A stretch of 64,000 nucleotides of DNA from Spirochaetota bacterium. Lineage in GTDB: Bacteria > Spirochaetota > UBA4802 > JAKQUI01. The translations under genes and the position numbers were made by a program. Below, one piece after another: positions 52,361-60,047 of this stretch. Under the pieces are notes generated by a model. The model saw only the letters and a list, made by a program, of their open reading frames with translations. It had not been told where the DNA came from and did no database searches. The stretch's first letter is position 1, and each line of letters starts with the position of its first letter. Location of the stretch: the NCBI GenBank assembly GCA_029562645.1, contig JAKQUI010000072.1, positions 55,646 through 119,645 of the forward strand. The letters run 5' to 3'.

Positions 52361-53239
52361 ATGCACGGCCGTAATGTCCAGTTCCGAATCGGCGGGCCGC
52401 TCACGCCCACCGTGAAGGCCCTCATGATCGTCAACGGGGCCGTCTTCCTGCTGCAGACGATCGCCGGCTGGCTCTCGCCCGGCATGATCGAGGCGTACTT
52501 CGGCATCAACCACGTGGGGCTCATCCACCAGTTCATGCTGTGGCAGCCGTTCACCTACATGTTCCTGCACGGGGGCTTCTTCCATATCCTGTTCAACCTG
52601 CTCGCGCTGTGGATGTTCGGCGGCGACCTCGAGGAGCGCTGGGGGAAGGCGCTCTTCCTGCGCTACTACATCTTCTCCGGCATCGGGGCCGGGCTCTTCA
52701 TCGCGCTCATGAACTACTTCGTCTTCATCACCTACAACGCCTCGCCGGTCACCATCGGCGCCTCGGGCGCCATCTACGCGATCCTGCTCGCCTATGGGCT
52801 CACCTGGCCGGACCGCGAGGTTCTGTTGTACTTCATCATCCCCATCAAGATGAAGTATCTGGTGCTCATCTTCGGCGGGATCGAGTTCTTCGGGACGCTC
52901 GCCAGCGCGCGGGGCGACGGCAGCGGCGTGAGCCACATCGGCCACCTGGGCGGGCTCATCTCGGGATTCATCTTCATCATGTGGAAGCTCCACGGGCCCC
53001 GATCCGCGACGACGAGTGCGCAGCGCTCCGAGGGCGTCATCGCCTCGTTTTTCAAGAAGGAACGCCTGAAGAAGAAGCAGAAGGAGATCGACACGCGCAT
53101 CAAGGCGAAGGCCGTCATCGACCGCCTGCTCGAGAAGATCGCACGCGAGGGCATGGGCTCCCTCACCCCCGCCGAGCGCAAGGAGCTCGACTGGGCGCGC
53201 AAGAACTACTATCCCGACGACAGCGCCACCTATCACTAG
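52361..53239 (+). CDS. Rhomboid-family intramembrane serine protease
   Basis: A 292-residue membrane protein with six helices. Catalytic Ser is in TIGASGAIYAILLAYG and His in SHIGHLGGLISGF. The L1-loop region is ALWMFGGDLEERWGK and the first conserved motif FTYMFLHGGFFHILFNLLALW. These enzymes cut membrane helices of substrate proteins. The cytoplasmic C-terminal tail (about 80 residues, ending LTPAERKELDWARKNYYPDD) is charged. AGGTG lies five bases before the ATG at 52361; two other start codons lie just upstream. Same strand as the HD-GYP and PaaK genes. Confidence 0.9.
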   Translation: MHGRNVQFRIGGPLTPTVKALMIVNGAVFLLQTIAGWLSPGMIEAYFGINHVGLIHQFMLWQPFTYMFLHGGFFHILFNLLALWMFGGDLEERWGKALFLRYYIFSGIGAGLFIALMNYFVFITYNASPVTIGASGAIYAILLAYGLTWPDREVLLYFIIPIKMKYLVLIFGGIEFFGTLASARGDGSGVSHIGHLGGLISGFIFIMWKLHGPRSATTSAQRSEGVIASFFKKERLKKKQKEIDTRIKAKAVIDRLLEKIAREGMGSLTPAERKELDWARKNYYPDDSATYH

Positions 53240-53260
53240 ACCGCGAAAGGGACCACTGCC

Positions 53261-54559
53261 ATGTACTGGAACCAGGACCTTGAGACAATCGACCGCCCGG
53301 CGCTGGAGCGCCTCCAGCTCTCCCGGCTCCGCGCCGCGCTGGAGCGCTCCGTGCGCGCGCCCTTCTATCGGACCTTCTTCGAGACGCACCGCGTCGACAT
53401 CGACACGATCACGACGCTCGAGCACCTGCGCGATCTGCCCTTCACCACGAAGGCCGACCTCCGTACGAGCTATCCCGACGGGATGATGGCCGTCCCCCGG
53501 CGCGACGTGGTGCGCCTCCACGCCTCGAGCGGCACGACGGGAAAATCGACGGTCATCTTCTACACGCAGAAGGACATCAGCGAGTGGGCCGATCTCATCG
53601 CGCGCTCCATGGTCGCCACCGGCGCCACCCCGGACGACGTGTTCCAGAACATGATGGGCTACGGCCTGTTCACCGGCGGCTTGGGCCTGCACTACGGCGC
53701 CGAGCGGCTGGGATGCCTGGTGATTCCCTCCTCGTCCGGCAACAGCCTCAAGCAGCTCCAGCTCATGCAGGATTTCCAGGCGACCATCATGCACATCACG
53801 CCGAGCTATGCGCTGCACCTGGTGGAGATCATCAAGGAAAACGGCGTGGACCCGCACGACCTCACCGTGAAGAAGGCCTATCTGGGCGCCGAGCCCTACA
53901 CCGAGGCCACGCGGAAAAAGCTCGAGGAGCTCTGGGGGATGGACGCCTACAACTCCTACGGCCTCTCCGAGATGAACGGGCCCGGCGTCTCCTTCGAGTG
54001 CGTGCACAAGAACGGCATGCACGTCTGGGAGGATTTCTACATCATCGAGATCATCGATCCGGACACGGGCGCGGTGCTCCCCGACGGCGCGGAGGGCGAG
54101 CTCGTGCTCACCCATGTGAACCGCGAGGCCATGCCCATGTTCCGCTACCGTACGCGCGACCTCACGCGCATCATCCCCGAGCCGTGCCCCTGCGGCCGCA
54201 CGCACCGGCGCATCGAGCGCATCAAGGGACGCACCGACGACATGTTCATCATCGGCGGCGTGAACATCTTTCCTTCACAGATCGAGGCCGTGCTCATGGC
54301 CATCCCCGAGGTGGGCAACAACTACCAGATCGTCCTGGAGCGGGACGGCTCGCTGGACAAGGTGCACGTGAAGGTCGAGCTGTACTCGAAGATGTTCCAC
54401 GGAGACATGAAGGAGCTGCAGACGCTGCGCAAGAAGATCACCGAGATCGTGCGCTCCACCATCATCGTCAATCCGGTCATCGAGCTCATGGAGCCCGGAT
54501 CGCTGCCGCCCAGCCAGGGCAAGGCCGTCCGGGTGATCGACAACAGGGAGCAACGCTAG
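53261..54559 (+). CDS. Phenylacetate-CoA ligase family protein
   Basis: A 432-residue AMP-forming acyl-CoA ligase of the PaaK type. The ATP loop is LHASSGTTGKSTVIFYT. AMP-binding segments are AYNSYGLSEMNGPGVSFE and YRTRDLTRIIPEPCPCGRTHRRIERIKGRTDDMFIIGGVNIFPSQIE; the C-terminal PPSQGKAVRVID loop includes the catalytic Lys. PaaK proteins activate aryl acids such as phenylacetate or indoleacetate; the true substrate here is unknown. The ACT-domain gene that follows is a usual companion. Confidence 0.9.
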   Translation: MYWNQDLETIDRPALERLQLSRLRAALERSVRAPFYRTFFETHRVDIDTITTLEHLRDLPFTTKADLRTSYPDGMMAVPRRDVVRLHASSGTTGKSTVIFYTQKDISEWADLIARSMVATGATPDDVFQNMMGYGLFTGGLGLHYGAERLGCLVIPSSSGNSLKQLQLMQDFQATIMHITPSYALHLVEIIKENGVDPHDLTVKKAYLGAEPYTEATRKKLEELWGMDAYNSYGLSEMNGPGVSFECVHKNGMHVWEDFYIIEIIDPDTGAVLPDGAEGELVLTHVNREAMPMFRYRTRDLTRIIPEPCPCGRTHRRIERIKGRTDDMFIIGGVNIFPSQIEAVLMAIPEVGNNYQIVLERDGSLDKVHVKVELYSKMFHGDMKELQTLRKKITEIVRSTIIVNPVIELMEPGSLPPSQGKAVRVIDNREQR

Positions 54560-54568
54560 GAGGGCGCC

Positions 54569-54997
54569 ATGCCGCATCAGGTATCGGTTTTCGCGGAGAA
54601 CAAGCCGGGCAAGATCGAGCGGATCACGAAGGTCCTCTCGGCCAACGGCGTCAACATCCGCGCCATCACCATCTCCGACTCGGGCGATTACGGGATCATC
54701 AAGCTCCTGCTGGACCGGCCGGCGGAGGGCTGCGAGCTCCTGGCGAAGGAGGGGATCGCCGCCACGCTCAAGGACATCGTGGCCGTGAAGATGAAGGACG
54801 CGCCCGGCGGCCTCCACGGCATCGCGTCAATCCTCTCGGCCAACAGCATCAATGTCGAGGACGCCTACGGTTTCATGGTGAAGAGCCACGAGGACGCGGT
54901 GTTCGTCTTCCAGGTCACGAGCCCCCAGAAGGCCGAAAAGATCCTCAAGGACGAGGGGCTCACCATCCTCACGGACAAGGAGCTGTATTTTCTGTAG
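54569..54997 (+). CDS. Tandem ACT-domain protein
   Basis: A 142-residue protein with two ACT domains. The first is residues 3-70 (QVSVFAENKPGKIERITKVLSANGVNIRAITISDSGDYGIIKLLLDRP). The second is 73-140 (VVAVKMKDAPGGLHGIASILSANSINVEDAYGFMV). ACT domains bind amino acids or similar small ligands and regulate enzymes. Immediately after the phenylacetate-CoA ligase gene (nine bases), so it probably senses an aromatic amino acid or aryl acid for it. No catalytic motif. Confidence 0.85.
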   Translation: MPHQVSVFAENKPGKIERITKVLSANGVNIRAITISDSGDYGIIKLLLDRPAEGCELLAKEGIAATLKDIVAVKMKDAPGGLHGIASILSANSINVEDAYGFMVKSHEDAVFVFQVTSPQKAEKILKDEGLTILTDKELYFL

Positions 54998-55005
54998 TGA
55001 CCTCA

Positions 55006-55026
55006 CCCGCTCGAAAAGGGAGCGGG
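55006..55026. terminator. Hairpin between convergent ACT and activase genes
   Basis: 7-bp stem CCCGCTC/GAGCGGG with loop GAAAAGG, nine bases past the ACT stop. No clear U-tract on either side. Likely two-way terminator. Confidence 0.4.
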
Positions 55027-55053
55027 GACATCATCGAGCAGCAGAATGACGTA

Positions 55054-55980
55054 TCACCCGAACACCGCGGTGATTCCGTATTCCCGAAAACGCTCAAGGA
55101 TCCGTTTCTTTCCTTCGCCGTCGTAGAAGCCCCTGATTTTATCCGCGCCGCCGAAGGGATCGTCCCTCCCGAGCTTCTTCAGTTTGTCCAGCCAGATGGG
55201 GTTGTTGGCGAGAAGTCCGATACGCGTCACGCGTTGTTCCCGGTAGAACTCGCCAAGCGCGCGGATCCGCTCCTCGCCGTCGGTGATCCCCGGGATGAGC
55301 GGGGTGCGGGGAAGGAGCGTGATGCGGCCGCCCGACGCCAGCGTGTTCAGGGCGACGAAGTTGTCGATGATCACCCGATTGGAAATCCCGCAATGGCGCT
55401 CATGCTCGAGCGGATCGATGAGTTTGATGTCGAAGTAGATCTCGTCCAGCCAGGGGAGGACCAGCGCGCTGAATCGGTCGAGGGAAAACTGGCCGCAGGT
55501 TTCCAGCAGGGTGTGGATCCCCTCCTTCTTAAGCGCCCGGAGCAGCTCGCCGATGAACTCCATCCAGAGGGTGGGCTCGCCGCCGGAGAGCGTGACGCCG
55601 CCGCCCGACGATTCAAAGAAGTCCCGATAGCGGACCACCTGCCGGACGATCTCGTCGACGCTCATGGGCCGCCCCGCGCGGGCAAGCGCGCCCGTCGGGC
55701 ATTCGTCGACGCACGCGAAGCACAGCGTGCATTTTTCGCGGTCGATGAAAGCTGTATTTGAATCAGCAATCGCTGCCGGATGGCAAAGATCAATGCAGGT
55801 GCCGCACCTGGTGCACTTCCCGGCGTCCCATAACAGTTCGGCCTTTGGACTCTTGCTCTCCGGGTTCTGGCACCAGCGGCAATTCAGGGGACAGCCCTTG
55901 AAGAAGACGACGGACCGGATTCCCGGCCCGTCGTCGAGCGAATTGCCCTTGATGTCGAGTATCAGCGGTTGCGCGGACAT
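55054..55980 (-). CDS. Glycyl radical enzyme activase
   Basis: A 308-residue radical-SAM enzyme that installs the glycyl radical on its partner. The radical-SAM cluster is FFKGCPLNCRWCQNPES (CxxxCxxC). An inserted ferredoxin domain (about 55-95) holds CTRCGTCIDLC and CTLCFACVDEC for two more [4Fe-4S] clusters, the usual form for activases other than that of pyruvate formate-lyase. SGGGVTLSGGEPTL and LLETCGQFSLDRF bind SAM. Its gene follows the glycyl radical enzyme gene by 12 bases on the minus strand, so it is clearly the activase of that enzyme. Confidence 0.93.
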   Translation of the reverse strand: MSAQPLILDIKGNSLDDGPGIRSVVFFKGCPLNCRWCQNPESKSPKAELLWDAGKCTRCGTCIDLCHPAAIADSNTAFIDREKCTLCFACVDECPTGALARAGRPMSVDEIVRQVVRYRDFFESSGGGVTLSGGEPTLWMEFIGELLRALKKEGIHTLLETCGQFSLDRFSALVLPWLDEIYFDIKLIDPLEHERHCGISNRVIIDNFVALNTLASGGRITLLPRTPLIPGITDGEERIRALGEFYREQRVTRIGLLANNPIWLDKLKKLGRDDPFGGADKIRGFYDGEGKKRILERFREYGITAVFG

Positions 55981-55992
55981 CCGACGGTCCCG

Positions 55993-58900
55993 TCAGTCGA
56001 GGCCGTACTCGCAGCGGCGGATGATCTCGAGCTGGAGGTCGCGGTGGAGCTTGGTGAAGTAGCCGCAGTAGCCGGACACCCGCACCAGGAGGTCCGGATA
56101 GGCCTCCGGGTGCGCCATCGCGTCCTTCAGGGTGTCGGTGTCCACCACGTTGAACTGGACCTGCATCCCGCCCTTCTTGATGAAGGTCTCCACGTAGTTC
56201 GTCATGCGCTCCACCGTCTGCTCGTGGGTGTCCTTGGAGGACGGCACGATGCGGACATTGAAGGCGATATTGTTGTCGATGGTTTTCGGATCCAGCTGCG
56301 CCACGTCCAGCAGATTGTCGAGCATGTTCGTCGATGCGGCGGGGTGCGGCGTGAGCCCCGGCGTAAAGGGCTCGCCGTCGAGCCGGCCCGAGGCCGAGGC
56401 CCCGGCGACCCTGCCGTATGCCGTGTGATAGTTCATGCTCCACCAGCCCGTGGTGTAGGCGCCGCCCCGGTAGTTCTTTTGGTTCCGGTAGTACCCGTTC
56501 ACCATGCCCGTGACCCAGTTGGCCATGTCCAGTGCCTCCTGGTTCCCCGAGCCGAAGCGCGGCACGCGGCTCTTGATCATGGCATGCAGCTTCTCGTAAC
56601 CGACAAAGTTGCTGTCCATCGCTTTCTTGAGTTCCGGGAACGTCACTCTCTTTTCATCATACACCAGTTTTTTGATGGCCATGAGCGAATCGACCACGTC
56701 GGTGAGCCCGGTGAGCGAGACGCCGCTGGAGTTGTACGTGGCGCCGCCGCGCGTATAGCCGCGGCCCTTCTCGATACAGCCGTCGAAGAGCGATGACATG
56801 AGGGGTGCCGGGAGGTGGTGCTGGTGAACCGCTCCCAGCTGGTTGTTGCCGATCACCGTCTGCTCGAAGAGGAATTCGCATTGCTTCGTGAAGGCGTTCT
56901 GGAAGTCCTCGAAATTTGAAAAATCGCCGTTCTCGATGCTGCCCGTCTTCGGTCCCAGGTCCCATTGCATGAGGGGATGCGTGCCGTTGTTGAGGGCCAT
57001 CTCGAAGGGCGCGACCAGGTTCACCTCGAGGGACGAGGTCGCAGAGACGCTCTTGCCCGGCAGTGACGGCTCCACGCACCCGGTCGGCGTCCAGCCGCGG
57101 ATGTCCTCGATGCGCCAGTCCTTCCCCGCGCTCACCGCCGAGATCACCGTTTCGTCGCCGTGGATGCAGGGCGTGGCCCCGGTGATGTAATCGACCTCGC
57201 AGACGCGCCGGAGGAAGGCGCGGCTGTTTACGCCGGGCTGGTAGCGCGCGTGCATGTTGGGATCGTTCAGGACCAGCATCTCGGTGACCTTGAGGATGAG
57301 ATACGACAGGTCGTTCACGGCATCGCCTCCGTCCTCCGTCACGCCGCCCACGACGATCGTGGTGTTCAGCGGCGACCCGGAGTTCAGCAGCGTGCCGATG
57401 TCCGGCGTCTGCGGCCAATGGCTGTTAATCCGCAGGAAGAGACTGCCGAGAAGTTCGATGGCGTTACGGATGTATGTCTCCTTGGCGGAATCGCCCGAGC
57501 ACTGCGCGATATCGGCCTCGAAATACGGCTGTAAAATTTGATCCAGGCGACCCAGCGAGGGACCGTCGTCGATGTTCTCCATTCCCACGGAGATGTGCAT
57601 GATCCACAATGCCTGAATGGCCTCATGAAGGGTCCGGGCGGGTTGATCCGGAACCCGGTCCAGGATGCCGGCCATCGCCTCCAGCTCCTGTGCGCGCGCC
57701 GCATCCGTTTCCGCAGCCGCCTCGTCCCGGGCGCGTTGCGCGAGATTGCGCGCGTAGGCCGATACGCCGTCCATCGCGATCTTCATCGCCGCGAGCGTGT
57801 TCCGCTTCTCCTCGTCGGCGTTCGCGTCTTCGCGAAGCTCCCGGTCTATCTCCGCGCGCAGGCCCGCGAGGCCCTTCTTCAGCACCCGCTCGAAGCCCGG
57901 CGAGTTCTCCATGTTGGAGGTCGTCTTCCAGAAGAAGACCGCGAAAAAGCGGTCGTGGATCCGCGCGGTGAGCGGCGTGTCGAACTCCACGTTCCACCAG
58001 CGGGTGATGTTTCGGTCCACCCAGAAGGGGAACACATGCTTGTGAAGTATCTCGGCGGTTTCGGGGGTGATGGTGAACGGCTCCAGCTCGCGATGCCGGC
58101 AGGTGTTGAGCTCGCCCCACAGGAAGGTGCCCAGGCTGTTGGGATGTCCCACCGTGCCGAAGACGGGATTTGGCGTATAGGTCCCGGCCAGAAGGTCGCC
58201 CGTGCGGATGAGGGGCTTCCGGTTTTCCATGATGTACTTCAGGCACGTCGCGGTCCGGATATTGGGATCCCAAAGTGAGCCGTCGCGTTTCGTTTCGTAT
58301 CCGTTCTCCACGAAGAAGTCGGTCACCAGCTTTCCGTATTCGGCCGTGATCTCCGGCGTGGCGTTGATGCGCTCGGCGCGCATCCGTTCCAGTCGCGGAA
58401 ACGAACCGAGCGTGTAGGTCGATAGATACGGGTCCGCCAGATGCTTCACGCCCGGATCGACCTTCTCTCCCCGTAAGAGATTGCTGGTCCGCTGACGCCG
58501 TTCCTGCCGTCCGTTCGCGCTGCAGCCGCAGGCCAGCGTTTGATTGGCCTTTCGGTGTTGTTCGATCTGCTTCAGCACCGCCTTCTTCTGGCTGCCGCCG
58601 ACGATCAGGTTGTTCAGATAGTCCCAGAAGCCCATGTACATCATGTTCCCCTCGACCCTTATCCGGCCGCGCAGGATCATCTTGTATCCCTCTTCCGGGC
58701 TCGATTGCAACTGCTTCAGGACGTCCTCCTCCTCCCGGAAGATGACGATCACGTTGGCGTTCTCGGGAATCCGGTCGGCGATCGTTATCCGACCGTCGCG
58801 GATGATGATGGCCTGCTCCACCAGCCCGTCGTCCGAGCGCAGGCCGATGATGGCGTTGATCCATCCCTGAGTGCCCATGAGCTGGTCCCGGAGCCTTGGG

Positions 58901-59133
58901 CTGGCGTTGAAGCGGTTGGCGATAAAACCCAGCGCGCCGCGCAGCGTGAGCTGCCGGCCCAGGTGCCCCCGCGTGTTGGCAGGGGACCCGTTTGTACCGG
59001 TCCTCGATGATCGCTTAAGCAGCGTGAACGGCGTATACATGGCCGTTCCGATGACGAACTTCGACATGCTGCCGATGAGCGCCAGGTAATCGCGGATAGG
59101 GCTTCTCGTGATCTCGGTGCGGGTGGTGTACAT
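55993..59133 (-). CDS. Glycyl radical enzyme with N-terminal SCP2-like domain
   Basis: A 1046-residue enzyme, about 200 longer than usual. The radical Gly1021 is in DLLVRVSGYCGYF. The thiyl Cys686 is in GWTPTGCVEP; Cys-Val-Glu is the form found in eliminases and decarboxylases of the family, so this is not pyruvate formate-lyase. The GRE barrel runs from about residue 215. Residues about 95-178 (VEQAIIIRDGRITIADR, EEGYKMILRGRIRVEGNMMY) look like an SCP2 lipid-carrier domain, followed by a linker with a CGC motif. Fusion suggests a hydrophobic substrate. AAGGAG precedes the ATG. Its activase gene follows and a TetR gene precedes it. Reaction unknown. Confidence 0.85.
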   Translation of the reverse strand: MYTTRTEITRSPIRDYLALIGSMSKFVIGTAMYTPFTLLKRSSRTGTNGSPANTRGHLGRQLTLRGALGFIANRFNASPRLRDQLMGTQGWINAIIGLRSDDGLVEQAIIIRDGRITIADRIPENANVIVIFREEEDVLKQLQSSPEEGYKMILRGRIRVEGNMMYMGFWDYLNNLIVGGSQKKAVLKQIEQHRKANQTLACGCSANGRQERRQRTSNLLRGEKVDPGVKHLADPYLSTYTLGSFPRLERMRAERINATPEITAEYGKLVTDFFVENGYETKRDGSLWDPNIRTATCLKYIMENRKPLIRTGDLLAGTYTPNPVFGTVGHPNSLGTFLWGELNTCRHRELEPFTITPETAEILHKHVFPFWVDRNITRWWNVEFDTPLTARIHDRFFAVFFWKTTSNMENSPGFERVLKKGLAGLRAEIDRELREDANADEEKRNTLAAMKIAMDGVSAYARNLAQRARDEAAAETDAARAQELEAMAGILDRVPDQPARTLHEAIQALWIMHISVGMENIDDGPSLGRLDQILQPYFEADIAQCSGDSAKETYIRNAIELLGSLFLRINSHWPQTPDIGTLLNSGSPLNTTIVVGGVTEDGGDAVNDLSYLILKVTEMLVLNDPNMHARYQPGVNSRAFLRRVCEVDYITGATPCIHGDETVISAVSAGKDWRIEDIRGWTPTGCVEPSLPGKSVSATSSLEVNLVAPFEMALNNGTHPLMQWDLGPKTGSIENGDFSNFEDFQNAFTKQCEFLFEQTVIGNNQLGAVHQHHLPAPLMSSLFDGCIEKGRGYTRGGATYNSSGVSLTGLTDVVDSLMAIKKLVYDEKRVTFPELKKAMDSNFVGYEKLHAMIKSRVPRFGSGNQEALDMANWVTGMVNGYYRNQKNYRGGAYTTGWWSMNYHTAYGRVAGASASGRLDGEPFTPGLTPHPAASTNMLDNLLDVAQLDPKTIDNNIAFNVRIVPSSKDTHEQTVERMTNYVETFIKKGGMQVQFNVVDTDTLKDAMAHPEAYPDLLVRVSGYCGYFTKLHRDLQLEIIRRCEYGLD

Positions 59134-59221
59134 GATGTCGTCTCCTTACCGTGTGATGCGTTTATGTCAATCATTCCCGGGGCCCGATAGCGACCCAAAG
59201 TCTTTCTTCGCTACTGTGGCG

Positions 59222-59866
59222 TTATAACCAGCCCTCGTCGATCTGACGCAAAAGGTCTTGTTGGATGCGTTTCAGAACCTCGTCTGGATTGGGGTCGATC
59301 TCGAAAAGGATCCGGCTATTGTACAGCGTAACGATGCCGTGAAGCGCGCTCAAGAGCCTGATGGTCATGTATTTGGGGTCAGCACCCTTTAACTCGGGCC
59401 TTAAGGCGATGTAGTGTGCCGCGGTTTCGGTCGCGAAGTAGAACGCCTTAAGCGAGCTCTGGTACTCGTCGAAAGACATCGCCTCTTGAGGCGTGCCGAT
59501 ATAATCGGTGTACTGGGGTATGGGGCGGTTGAACATGATGTCGTAGACATGCACGTTCGTCGTACCGAACTCGACGAAGGCCCGGACGAGCTGGGCGATC
59601 TTTTCCCGAGGATCGTCCACGGCATCGACGTACTCCCGCATCCTGTCGTGAAGCATCCCGAAGGTTTTCTTGTGGATGGCGATGAACAGCTCGTTCTTGT
59701 TCTCGTAGTAGTTGTAGAGGTTGGCCGCGGTCATGTCCATCCGTTGGCCCACCTTGTTCATGGAAAGACTCTCATATCCCTCGGTCGCAAGGATTTCCAT
59801 GGCACCGTCAAGAATCTGCTCCCTGACTTTATCGATCTCTTCATTGCTTCGAGTTATTTTTGGCAT
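59222..59866 (-). CDS. TetR-family transcription regulator
   Basis: A 214-residue regulator. The N-terminal helix-turn-helix (about 15-62) reads QILDGAMEILATEGYESLSMNKVGQRMDMTAANLYNYYENKNELFIAI. The larger C-terminal domain (70-214) is helical and would bind a ligand. No ribosome site is evident. A 27-bp palindrome sits over its likely promoter, which fits autoregulation. The glycyl radical enzyme and activase genes follow on the same strand after 88 bases, so the three probably form an operon released when the substrate or a product binds the regulator. Confidence 0.9.
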   Translation of the reverse strand: MPKITRSNEEIDKVREQILDGAMEILATEGYESLSMNKVGQRMDMTAANLYNYYENKNELFIAIHKKTFGMLHDRMREYVDAVDDPREKIAQLVRAFVEFGTTNVHVYDIMFNRPIPQYTDYIGTPQEAMSFDEYQSSLKAFYFATETAAHYIALRPELKGADPKYMTIRLLSALHGIVTLYNSRILFEIDPNPDEVLKRIQQDLLRQIDEGWL

Positions 59867-59894
59867 AGTAATTGATCATTATTCAATATCTATA

Positions 59895-59921
59895 TTAATA
59901 TCGTTAATTTAACGATATTAA
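59895..59921. promoter_or_regulatory. Operator palindrome upstream of the TetR gene
   Basis: Perfect 13-bp arms TTAATATCGTTAA / TTAACGATATTAA around one T. It lies 29-55 bases before the TetR ATG. This is the size and place of a TetR-family operator. Confidence 0.75.
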
Positions 59922-59934
59922 ATTAAAAAGTCAA
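59906..59934 (-). promoter_or_regulatory. Promoter of the TetR-GRE-activase operon
   Basis: On the minus strand TTGACT (59929-59934), 17-base spacer, TAAATT (59906-59911). The -10 falls in the middle of the palindrome, so regulator binding should block polymerase. Confidence 0.55.
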
Positions 59935-60047
59935 GGGGTGATTTGAAAAAAACCAAAAAAATATTAATCGTTATGCGAAGTAATGGCTCTGGAATCGGGG
60001 AGCGGACGGACTTACCGATGCGGTTTCTTCCCTCGTGTGGCTACCTC

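Noticed and set aside
51233..54205. Very long minus-strand frame of 990 codons
   Set aside because: Mirror of the HD-GYP, rhomboid and PaaK genes, caused by high GC; composition rich in Asp, His, Glu, Arg and no domains.
53584..55761. Plus-strand frame of 725 codons
   Set aside because: Shadow spanning PaaK, ACT and the opposite-strand activase, all of which have clear families.
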